Both the position numbers and the translations under genes were made by a program. A DNA stretch of 47,828 nt from Candidatus Colinaster scatohippi (GTDB lineage Bacteria > Bacillota > Clostridia > Lachnospirales > Lachnospiraceae), in NCBI GenBank assembly GCA_018064805.1, contig JAGHUN010000037.1, positions 1-47,828 on the forward strand. Direction: 5' to 3'. The notes under the pieces were generated by a model. It was not told the origin of the DNA and did no database searches. It was given only the letters and a program-made list of their open reading frames with translations. Shown here in pieces: positions 30,359-39,300 of the stretch. Every line of letters starts with the position of its first letter. The first letter of the stretch is position 1.

Positions 30359-30490
30359 AGACTATATATTATTGTATTTTTTCAAAAGGAACAAGTCTCT
30401 TAATTATTGAAACATAATCTCTGCTATGCTAAAATTTTATTTGGTGATTTAACCGTCATTATTTAATGTAGTATTGGAGGTTCGTTATTT

Positions 30491-30853
30491 ATGGCAGAGC
30501 ATAATACTGAGAAATTTTTCAAGTGGCTTGAAAAAAATAACCTTACAGAGCTTGATATAATAAAATGCAGAAAAATGCAGTCATTTACAATATCCGAAAA
30601 GTCAAATGCGTTTGGAATTACCACTATTACAGCAAGTGGCTTTTATAACAATGATTACATACAGATGGGACCGGAAATCAAACAGCAGTATGCTGAAATG
30701 CGTGAGGATTTCTACGACAGAGTTTTTGATATTTATTATGTATGTGCCGAGCTTATGGACGCTGTCAATGATGTCATGCAGGATGAGGGTTCATGGAGCA
30801 AGGATTATTTCCGTGGAAGAATTTTCGAATGGCGAAAAAGTAATTACAAATAA
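30491..30853 (+). CDS. Hypothetical protein
   Basis: 120 aa; GGAGG upstream (30475-30481 region), followed by a terminator. Confidence 0.7.
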   Translation: MAEHNTEKFFKWLEKNNLTELDIIKCRKMQSFTISEKSNAFGITTITASGFYNNDYIQMGPEIKQQYAEMREDFYDRVFDIYYVCAELMDAVNDVMQDEGSWSKDYFRGRIFEWRKSNYK

Positions 30854-30866
30854 TATGATTATAGAA

Positions 30867-30886
30867 GGGACCGAAGCTTCGGTCCC
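30867..30886. terminator. Perfect palindromic terminator between convergent genes
   Basis: GGGACCGAAGCTTCGGTCCC followed by ATTTTTATT on plus. Confidence 0.75.
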
Positions 30887-30900
30887 ATTTTTATTCAATG

Positions 30901-31440
30901 CTATATATCAGCATACAACTCAAGCTTGGCATTAATATCCCTGCTTATTTCCTCAAATAGCTGTGTTTTCATATTATCAACAACAACCGCTATTCGCTTC
31001 CCTTTTTCCTCAGAGACATCCATAATTGAATCAAGCTTAATTCCAAGAACTATAGCGTCATTATCAAAACAGAATTTCGCATCAGGATAAGGACCAAGAC
31101 AGGTCATTTTATCAGGCTCTTTCGGATTAATACACATTACATCTTTATAGGTTCTCTCAATTATCTCATGTGCAATATAATAATCTTCATCCCTCTGCTT
31201 CTCAACCAACCTGTCGAATACTTCCTTATCTTCATTGCTTAATCTATCACAATGTGGCCTGCTTATCAGAGTAAAATACTTAAGCCCGGGTATCTCACTA
31301 CCTATACCTATTAGTTTCGACTCATCAACATTACCACCAAGTACCTCGTCAAACATTTTATCTATATCAGAAATTGGAGTATTCTCCATTATATACATTG
31401 AAAAAAGAGTCTCATAAGCTATATTCACCAAATTGTTCAT
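30901..31440 (-). CDS. Hypothetical protein, overlapping (ATGA) the putative effector gene
   Basis: 179 aa; start ATG 31438-31440 overlaps the upstream stop TGA 31437-31439. Confidence 0.75.
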   Translation of the reverse strand: MNNLVNIAYETLFSMYIMENTPISDIDKMFDEVLGGNVDESKLIGIGSEIPGLKYFTLISRPHCDRLSNEDKEVFDRLVEKQRDEDYYIAHEIIERTYKDVMCINPKEPDKMTCLGPYPDAKFCFDNDAIVLGIKLDSIMDVSEEKGKRIAVVVDNMKTQLFEEISRDINAKLELYADI

Positions 31441-32747
31441 GCTCCACCTCCTATATCAAATGTAAACAGTGTATAATACGGACCTACGCAGCTAGCAGGA
31501 TCTATATAATATTTCCCGCCCCATGTAGAAACAATAAGCCTTCCATCAGGCGCCACACCCGTAACTGTCATAGTATGTGCCTCATCAAAATGCATTGTTT
31601 TGCCACCATTTACCGGTGTAATATCAAATGCTCCCTGAGTACTGAATGACAGAAGTCCTTTATTCAAATCTGATGGAATCTGATCCGGTGTAGTCTCGTA
31701 GAAGTATTCCGGTGTACATGTATGACCTGCATCCTCCATAAATGATATAAGATAGTCTCCCTGATATCCCGGGGCTATTCCTTCCATATTTGCATCATCA
31801 AACATTGTATATAAATACATAACTAACTCATCATAATTAAGGTCGCCATTCTTATACATAGATATGCCGTATGCAGCCTCAAACTCATCAGCACGTCCCG
31901 CATAAGCCCACAGGACGGCATTAGCCATTACCGTATATCCGCATCCTTCCGGCCCAAGTCTGTTAATCAAATCCTTGCACTGCTTATCAGACCAATCCGG
32001 ATAGAACAACCTGATAACCTCATAAATATCCTGATTCTTTGGAAGGGTCTGCCTTGCACCATACTGTCCCTTATCATCAAATAGCGTATTAGAATAATTA
32101 GGATCACGATTCGTAACCGGCTGTGGCTTAGGCTGCGGTGCCGGAGCTGGTGCCGGTGCAGGTGCAGGTTCCGGCTGTGGTACCGGTTCAGGTGCCGGCG
32201 CAGGTTCCGGCTGTGGTGCCGGTTCAGGTTCCGGTGCCGGCGCAGGTTCCGGAATGACCTCCGGATACGGTGGAATAACAATTATATCAATCTGATTAGT
32301 ATCATATAAATACTGTCTGTATTCTTCCAAATAATTAATAAACTTCTTCCTTGTATCTTCCTTTATGTTAAAGAGATTCATAAGGAAATTAATTAATCTA
32401 TATAGTCTTGCAATCTCCCTGTCAATGTCCGCTTCAGATCTGTTAGAGCTTGCCTTGAAATTAACTGTTTCATTAATGTCAGCATTAATAATGCGTCTCT
32501 CAGCCTCAAAATATGCTTTAATAATAGTTCTTCCTGCCTCTGAATATCCGTGGAGATTCCTACCTTCTATCTCTATTCTATTGCCGGCATTTTTAATGCG
32601 ATTAAGGATTCCGGAATAAGACGCCCCCCAATTAAGCATTCCGGCAGTACTCCTCACCTCGTTCGCAATATCTGATACCGCCTTTGAACACTTATTAATC
32701 GCCTCTATATCACCTTCAATCTGTTTTCTAATATCAAAATCCGCCAT
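31437..32747 (-). CDS. Putative secreted effector-like protein: helical WXG/LXG-like N-terminus, Pro-rich linker, papain/C39-like cysteine peptidase C-terminus
   Basis: PAPEPEPAPQPEP linker; C-terminal 'GPEGCGYTVMANAV' (Cys) and 'DEAHTMTVTGVAPDGRLIVSTWGGKYYIDP' (His + Asn/Asp region). ATG at 32747 with GAGGAG preferred over TTG at 32759. Confidence 0.7.
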   Translation of the reverse strand: MADFDIRKQIEGDIEAINKCSKAVSDIANEVRSTAGMLNWGASYSGILNRIKNAGNRIEIEGRNLHGYSEAGRTIIKAYFEAERRIINADINETVNFKASSNRSEADIDREIARLYRLINFLMNLFNIKEDTRKKFINYLEEYRQYLYDTNQIDIIVIPPYPEVIPEPAPAPEPEPAPQPEPAPAPEPVPQPEPAPAPAPAPAPQPKPQPVTNRDPNYSNTLFDDKGQYGARQTLPKNQDIYEVIRLFYPDWSDKQCKDLINRLGPEGCGYTVMANAVLWAYAGRADEFEAAYGISMYKNGDLNYDELVMYLYTMFDDANMEGIAPGYQGDYLISFMEDAGHTCTPEYFYETTPDQIPSDLNKGLLSFSTQGAFDITPVNGGKTMHFDEAHTMTVTGVAPDGRLIVSTWGGKYYIDPASCVGPYYTLFTFDIGGGA

Positions 32748-32759
32748 CTTGCTCCTCAA

Positions 32760-33461
32760 TTATCCAAATTCATACTTACATTCACTAATAGATATATTCT
32801 CATCCTTTGTACATATACTCAGCGAATACTCTGAATCAAGTTCGATTCTTTTTATATAAAATACCTCTGAAGAAGACCTTACTACGGCCTTTACCACACT
32901 TCCGCCTTCTTCGCTTCTTGCAGCAATATCAATATCCGAGAATTCAATCCCCAGACCAATTCCTATTGCCTTAACTATACTTTCCTTGACTGTCCAAATA
33001 TCATAGAAAGCTCTTATTCCCTCGTTGTGGTCGGATGCATTAATTTCATTTATCATCTCAGCTTCCGATGCCGTCAGAATACGCTTTGCTATATTCTCTA
33101 TTTTTCTTTTATTGTTAATGTATTCTACGTCGCAACCACATATGTTTCCCTGCGTATTAATTACAAGCACTGCATATTTGCCTGAATGAGAAATGTTAAA
33201 GCAGACTTCAGGATGCAACTCCAATTGCGGTTTACCATGCTCTCCGTAGCCAATTACTCTCTCATTCTTAGGAACACCTATATCATCAAGTGCCTTCTCA
33301 AACAGTATTCCTGCACCAAGGCTTCTTTTCTTATCATCATCAAATTTAATTCTGTCAATTCGATTCTGCCTATCCTGTGATACCAGATCATATAACTGCT
33401 CGAACTTCTTATCATCAGAAATCTCTTCAATATTAAATATGTAAAGATGAAGCTTGGTCAT
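32760..33461 (-). CDS. Sfp-type 4'-phosphopantetheinyl transferase
   Basis: 233 aa; FNISHSGKYAVLVI, CGCDVEYINNKRKIENIAKRILT, FYDIWTVKESIVKAIGIGL. Confidence 0.92.
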   Translation of the reverse strand: MTKLHLYIFNIEEISDDKKFEQLYDLVSQDRQNRIDRIKFDDDKKRSLGAGILFEKALDDIGVPKNERVIGYGEHGKPQLELHPEVCFNISHSGKYAVLVINTQGNICGCDVEYINNKRKIENIAKRILTASEAEMINEINASDHNEGIRAFYDIWTVKESIVKAIGIGLGIEFSDIDIAARSEEGGSVVKAVVRSSSEVFYIKRIELDSEYSLSICTKDENISISECKYEFG

Positions 33462-33749
33462 AAAATAATACTCCGTTTTTGTTGCTCTTATCTACCAAAG
33501 CACTAATACAAATGCTATACATAAGAATAATACTCTAATCTTTTCTTCCATACAATCACCCTTTTTAATCCCTTTTCTATAACTGCATCTTGTAATCGGT
33601 ACCGTGTATCTTATGTCTATATTTGCATTATATATACCCCTGAGTAAAATATGCGATGTATGGATAAACGACATTATTTTGTGACGAATGACACATATAT
33701 ATTCTAAATGGCTACTCCCCCACACCACCGACATCACATCAAATTCAAC

Positions 33750-33778
33750 TTGACACACTGCTCCAAAACAGATAAAAT
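33750..33778 (+). promoter_or_regulatory. Sigma-70/A type promoter for tRNA-Leu(CAG)
   Basis: TTGACA (33750-33755), 17-nt spacer, TAAAAT (33773-33778). Confidence 0.85.
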
Positions 33779-33805
33779 AACTCGTGGACGATTCGTCCGT
33801 TATAT

Positions 33806-33888
33806 GCGGAAGTGGAGGAATGGCAGACGCGCAGGCTTCAGGTGCCTGTGGTAGCAATACCGTGTGGGTTCAAGTCCCATCTTCCGCA
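33806..33888 (+). tRNA. tRNA-Leu, anticodon CAG
   Basis: Class II tRNA: acceptor GCGGAAG/CTTCCGC, anticodon arm CAGGC-TTCAGGT-GCCTG (CAG), T arm TGGGTTCAAGTCCCA; CCA not encoded. Confidence 0.96.
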
Positions 33889-33904
33889 CTATTTTTATCA
33901 AGAA

Positions 33905-33932
33905 TCATCTAGTTTTGCTAGGTGATTTTTTT
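33905..33932 (+). terminator. Rho-independent terminator after tRNA-Leu(CAG)
   Basis: TCATCTAG-ttttg-CTAGGTGA followed by TTTTTTT. Confidence 0.85.
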
Positions 33933-34194
33933 GTTATGGCGACGAGGAAGATGGAGTGCATGCTTGCATGCAATGACATCTATGTATCCCAAAACAGCCA
34001 TAAAGCGAATAATATCAAGCCACATCTTGTGCCCATTTTCGCCATATTATTGACAAAAATAACTGCAATGATTATATTCAAAGCGGGTCCGGTAACAAGC
34101 CTGTTACATATCAAACCCATCAATTGTCTTATAATTCTATGTTTACAATAAATTATTTCACCAGCTCAAGGCAGCTTATAGAACATTAATCACT

Positions 34195-34689
34195 ATGAAC
34201 GAAATCACGTTAGCAAAATATCGAAAATATCAAAGCAATCTTATAATAGGCGGATTAGCGGTAATCTTTTTCGCACTATGGTCAGCACTTAAATATGCGC
34301 TGATTTTTGTTTTTGCCAGAGAACAGTTCGATCGATTTATCGACTATGCGTCAGCGACAACGCCCGAATACAGGCAGCTTGTAATTATAACCATGATAGT
34401 GATACTTGCAATAGACCTATTCATAAGAATACTGATAGGTCTTTCCATACTAAAAAACGGCAAACATTTTAAAGCCTCTCTGTTTACCATCATCGGACTT
34501 GCTATTGCATTAGTCCTTTCTGCAACTAATCTGGGCACATACTTAGACAGCACCAGCTTCGAGTTCTCAAGAGTTGATACAATAGTCACTTTCATACTGG
34601 AAGCTACTTCTCTTTTTAATATCACAGAAGTATTTTTTTCATATGTAGCCATATACATTATGGTAAAAAAGGAAGGGGTGATTGAGTAA
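34195..34689 (+). CDS. Four-TM-like membrane protein of unknown function
   Basis: 164 aa, several hydrophobic segments; stop overlaps the next start (TAATG). Confidence 0.7.
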   Translation: MNEITLAKYRKYQSNLIIGGLAVIFFALWSALKYALIFVFAREQFDRFIDYASATTPEYRQLVIITMIVILAIDLFIRILIGLSILKNGKHFKASLFTIIGLAIALVLSATNLGTYLDSTSFEFSRVDTIVTFILEATSLFNITEVFFSYVAIYIMVKKEGVIE

Positions 34690-35780
34690 TGCAGGAAGAT
34701 TTCCATTATTATGCAACATATTGTGCCGCATATATAGCCGGATATTCACATAAAGAAGCATATGATATCGCATATAGTGCTCAATTTGTCGATTGCTGTT
34801 CGCGAACGCTGTTATCCAAAATAAAAGCGCCTTCAATTGCAGCAACAACACAGCTACAGCTTGAGATGATGGATCTAAAGATTTCACCGGTAGTGCTTCA
34901 GGACATCACCAGAATATGGGCTTCTTTCCATTTTTTGCCATATGATTTGAATGCTCCATTGAGATTCAGAACGCAGCTCTACAAATGGAAATATCGTCTT
35001 ATATGCAATCCAAACGGAAAGCTTGTTGAAGATACTGTTAATCTTGCCAGCAATTCTTCTATTCAGGCTGTTGGCATTGCTATGCATGTTCTGGCTGATA
35101 CATGGGCTCACAGATATTTCGCCGGTACACCATCACTTGTTATTAATAATACAAACTATCACTTCTACGAATTACTTGAAAATGGTGAACGGCATGTAGA
35201 TTTCAAACATAATCCGGTTGCTTCCGATGATGTTATTAATGGTCACTATACAAATAGCCTCTACCAAAGTAATGAGAATTCCATTATGAATCTCGGGCAT
35301 GGCAGAGCCGGCCATTTCCCTGATTACAGCTTTGCTAGATACAAATATCTTCCGGCATGGAACGATTATAAGGAAGTTCTAAAAGACAATCCTGAAGAAT
35401 ATTATCAGGCCTTCTGCCAAATGGTATTTGCACTTCAATATCTCCGTGGCAGTCAGGAGTTTTTTGAACTTAATAGATATGCATATGAAGCAGTTGCTCC
35501 ATATGAGAAAAGGATTCGTGAGATACTTTTAAGGCGTCAGATTAACGGAAATGCCGATTGGAAGGCTCTGGCTGAGCAACTCTCCGGTGAGACAATCGAG
35601 GATTTTGATATAGAAAAATACCAACAGGAATATATGGCTGCACCAAAGGGGCAAAAAGAAACAACCTTCCTGGGTTCATTTATCAGTGCTGCTATCGCCC
35701 AAAAGACTATGGTGACTACTGCAATATTTAAGTCAGGTAATCTCCTTGCAGGCTTTACCAAGATTGTCCCACAAAAGTAA
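34689..35780 (+). CDS. DUF6765-like protein, possible metal-dependent hydrolase fold
   Basis: 363 aa; 'MQEDFHYYATYCAAYIAGYSHKEAYDIAYSAQFVD' and 'IAMHVLADTWAHRYF'. Confidence 0.7.
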   Translation: MQEDFHYYATYCAAYIAGYSHKEAYDIAYSAQFVDCCSRTLLSKIKAPSIAATTQLQLEMMDLKISPVVLQDITRIWASFHFLPYDLNAPLRFRTQLYKWKYRLICNPNGKLVEDTVNLASNSSIQAVGIAMHVLADTWAHRYFAGTPSLVINNTNYHFYELLENGERHVDFKHNPVASDDVINGHYTNSLYQSNENSIMNLGHGRAGHFPDYSFARYKYLPAWNDYKEVLKDNPEEYYQAFCQMVFALQYLRGSQEFFELNRYAYEAVAPYEKRIREILLRRQINGNADWKALAEQLSGETIEDFDIEKYQQEYMAAPKGQKETTFLGSFISAAIAQKTMVTTAIFKSGNLLAGFTKIVPQK

Positions 35781-35825
35781 AATCACTATTTCAACTATTT
35801 TTATACATAAAAAGGAAATAATACT

Positions 35826-36359
35826 ATGACATGGTCAAAAAGAGTCCGGAACATATTAGTAGGTATTATTTATATAATTGCTGCCCTATGCTTTATACCT
35901 TTTCCGGAAGATTCGACAGTAATTATAATAACGCTAATTAGTTTCTCTCTCGTTATTTACGGATTAAAAAATATAATATATTACTTTACCATGGCAATGC
36001 ATATGGTAGGTGGAAATGCCATATTATACCGCGGAATAATAAGCCTGAATATCGGCCTGTTTGCTACTCTGATGGCAAATATTCCGGCACAATACGGTAT
36101 GCTGTATCTTATCTGCTTCAAGTTTTTCTATGGTGCAGTCGATATTCTTCGATCATTTGAATCCAAGCGCCTTGGTTCACATGGCTGGAGAATAAAACTG
36201 GGAATGGGCCTGTTTAATATTGCTCTGTCAATCATTTGCCTTATTTTCTTCAAATCAGAGCAGGTCTTTGTTATTATATACAGCTTCACACTTATTCTTT
36301 CAGCGCTCTCTCGTATTATGCAGGCTTTTCGTAAGACTGCAATTGTCTATATACAGTAA
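35826..36359 (+). CDS. DUF308/HdeD-like multi-TM membrane protein
   Basis: 177 aa, about six hydrophobic helices, HdeD-like length and pattern. Confidence 0.65.
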   Translation: MTWSKRVRNILVGIIYIIAALCFIPFPEDSTVIIITLISFSLVIYGLKNIIYYFTMAMHMVGGNAILYRGIISLNIGLFATLMANIPAQYGMLYLICFKFFYGAVDILRSFESKRLGSHGWRIKLGMGLFNIALSIICLIFFKSEQVFVIIYSFTLILSALSRIMQAFRKTAIVYIQ

Positions 36360-36362
36360 AAA

Positions 36363-36389
36363 TGTCGGAGCTTATAATAAGCTCCGACA
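36363..36389. terminator. Bidirectional terminator between convergent genes
   Basis: TGTCGGAGCTTAT-a-ATAAGCTCCGACA. Confidence 0.85.
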
Positions 36390-36398
36390 AATAATTAG

Positions 36399-39300
36399 TT
36401 ATTTAATTCCCCTGCTGGTAATATTAAATGTAATTGTTTTGGTTCCGCAATAGTCATCACCCTTACCTATAACAGTTACTGTTGCTTTACCCTTCTTGAT
36501 ATTATTCTTATAGCTTGTCTTGTCTATCGTAAAGCCATCTACAGGAACCGACCAAATTATATCATTATTAGTAATAACGATTTCTTTTCCGGAATAAGCC
36601 ATAGGATTAATGGTATACTTAATACTATTGATATCTGTCTTGGCAATTCTGTAAGAACCGGTCAAAATATTTGTATAGTATCCATTCTTACCATTTCCAT
36701 ATACCGTCACATTAATTGTCACACCTGCAGGAACAATATGCTTATCACCTACAATATCACCCTCATTTGGATAAATCTTTGGATTACCCGCAACTGAACC
36801 ATCTAATACAGTATCAACACCTTTTCCATATCTAAATTCAATCTTTGAATAATCCGAATTAAGTGCGAGCTTCTTGCCGTCAGCATCTACAACTGATACT
36901 GTACTCTTCCAGTTACCCGGCTTACCTGTCGCAGTCTTATCAGCAATAACAATCTTAAAATCACGGTTATTAAGAATCTTAGGTGTTATAGCAAATGGTG
37001 ACGATTCCTTAACTCCCTTGAAATTGCCCTTTCCGGTAATCTTCACAATCGGAGCCTTTGCACCGGTACCATCACTGAGATTCTTATTATTAACATAAGC
37101 TACTGTATAGTCCTGTCCCTTAACAAGAGTATTACCTCCAAATTTAACCACAGGTTCAGGGCAAACACCTGATTTAGCATACTCATAAGAATTGCCTATA
37201 TCTATAGTAATCTTATCCCCGCTCTTAATATCATACTGGTTAATCTTAAAGGTCTTCTTCTTAGTTCCGGAATAATTATTTACACCCGTAATAATCATGT
37301 TAGCAGTGCCTGCTTTGTCATTATTATTATAAGAAACAATACAATTATATGTACGTCTAGCTACCTCAGGCATTGATTCATACTTTTCTGCAGTAGTCCA
37401 GTTCAACTCCTTCTTATTCTTGTCAATTAGCTTCAACATGCTTTCATACTGTGTTCTGGCCTTTCCATCATACGTAAATGAAGTGAAGAAGGTACCATCT
37501 ACAACATTTACAGTAGATACATTTTCACCCTTAATATTATATGTCTTCTTAATCTCACCAGTATAGCCATTGACACCGCGGTAAATTACTGTAGCCTTAC
37601 CTATTTCAGTATTATTCAGATATTCAATTGTATAATCTATTGATCTGTCACCTGCTACATAATCCGCTATCGGACATCCTGTAAGTGGTGTGCCATCTGT
37701 AGCACTAAAGGTTATAGACTGCTTAACCTCCTTACCACCGTCATAATCCTTACTTGCTGCAAAAGTACCTACTATCTTAGCCTTGTTAAGCGGCTTTCCC
37801 GTAATCTGGAAGGTAATAGTCTTAGTACCAACAAATTTGCCATTTGCCCCCGCTGATATTGTTACCGAAGCGGTGCCTACATCAGTATTATTTCCATAAT
37901 CTCCAACACTATAATCAGTACCCTTTGCCAACAAAGTAGAGCCATCATATACCTTAAGTTCAGCATCAGACAATGTAATTCCACTACCACCGGCATACTC
38001 TTTAGATTTAGGATATGTAATCCTCAATTTACTTATAAGTGTTTTACCTGATTGTTCAATCTTAAAATTAGTGCCAATAGAACTACCGGTATAGTTGCTA
38101 CCGGACTTAGCAATAATACGAAGAACATAATTGCCATATTCATTTGGAGTCTGTTCTACTTCACCTTCACCTGTAATCTTATAATACTTAATCTCATAGT
38201 CCCTGTTATTAACAAGCTTTGTTTTTCCCCATGTGACAGCAGGCGTAGGCTTATAATCCTTGCCATTAGCAATGATCATATCAACATTAGCTATTGCAAT
38301 ATCTCCATCACTCAGTTTTTTAGGTTCAATGCTAAAATACTTCTTATATGTTCCCGAATAATTGCCCTTAGCAGTAATTACTACTGTCGGTGCATACTTT
38401 TCAAGATCTGTCGCAGACTTACCTTCAATATCATATGCCTTAGTATTATTCTTATATGATACAGAATAATCCGTACCTGCAATAAGCATCACACCATCAT
38501 ATGTAATTGAACTAATCCCCGGCTTAATCGGTGCACCTGTATAGACATATTTTGTATTATCAAGAGCAATATCCATTCCTACCTTGCCCCACAGAGCATA
38601 TACTGTGATAGCTGTAGAGTTAACCTTTGTATACTCGGTAAATTCCTCACCTGTGCCGTTTTTACCGGTAAACCAGCCCAAGAAAGTATATCCGGTCTTC
38701 GTCGGGGTTTCTGCGAAGTCTACACCCTTTTCTACGAAGCTTACGCCATACAAAATGCCTTTTTCATCATATTTGGTGTCACCATTCATAAAGGTAACTT
38801 TGCAATTTTTAAGATTCCATTTTGCAAAGAGTACCATATCATCTTCTATTTTAACTGTGCTTCCAAGTGTAACTGTTTTACCTACACCATCTGATGTCCA
38901 TCCTTCGAAATCACCGCTTACCCAGGTAGGTACATCAATAGTAGGCATTGCTTCATCATATTTTAGTTTATAAACCTTTACATTCTCGCCTGAGGCAAAC
39001 TCGCCGCCATTAGCATCTACACGAAGTGTAATATCAAGCATATCAATGGAAAGTTCTTCGTCAGTAATTACTTTTCCATCCTTATCTAATTTACATTCAC
39101 AGTTATTGGCACACTCATAGTATTCTCTTATTCCATAAGTAGTTTTAGTAGGTGCTACCTCCTTATGGAATTTCAGCTTATTAATTGCATGTACATGCGC
39201 CTTTGGAGTAACCTGTACACTAATCTTATAATCCTTATAATTAGTTGCGCCATTTACATCAATTGTCATTTCAATTACATCATCAGAATCGAAGCCTTTT

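Noticed and set aside
31967-32281. 104-aa minus-strand His/Arg-rich ORF
   Set aside because: Out-of-frame shadow of the Pro-rich linker in the effector-like gene.
33492-33857. 121-aa minus-strand ORF
   Set aside because: Overlaps tRNA-Leu(CAG) and its promoter on the opposite strand and has no recognisable domain.
33864-34151. 95-aa plus-strand ORF after tRNA-Leu(CAG)
   Set aside because: Begins inside the tRNA and runs through its terminator; no family signal.
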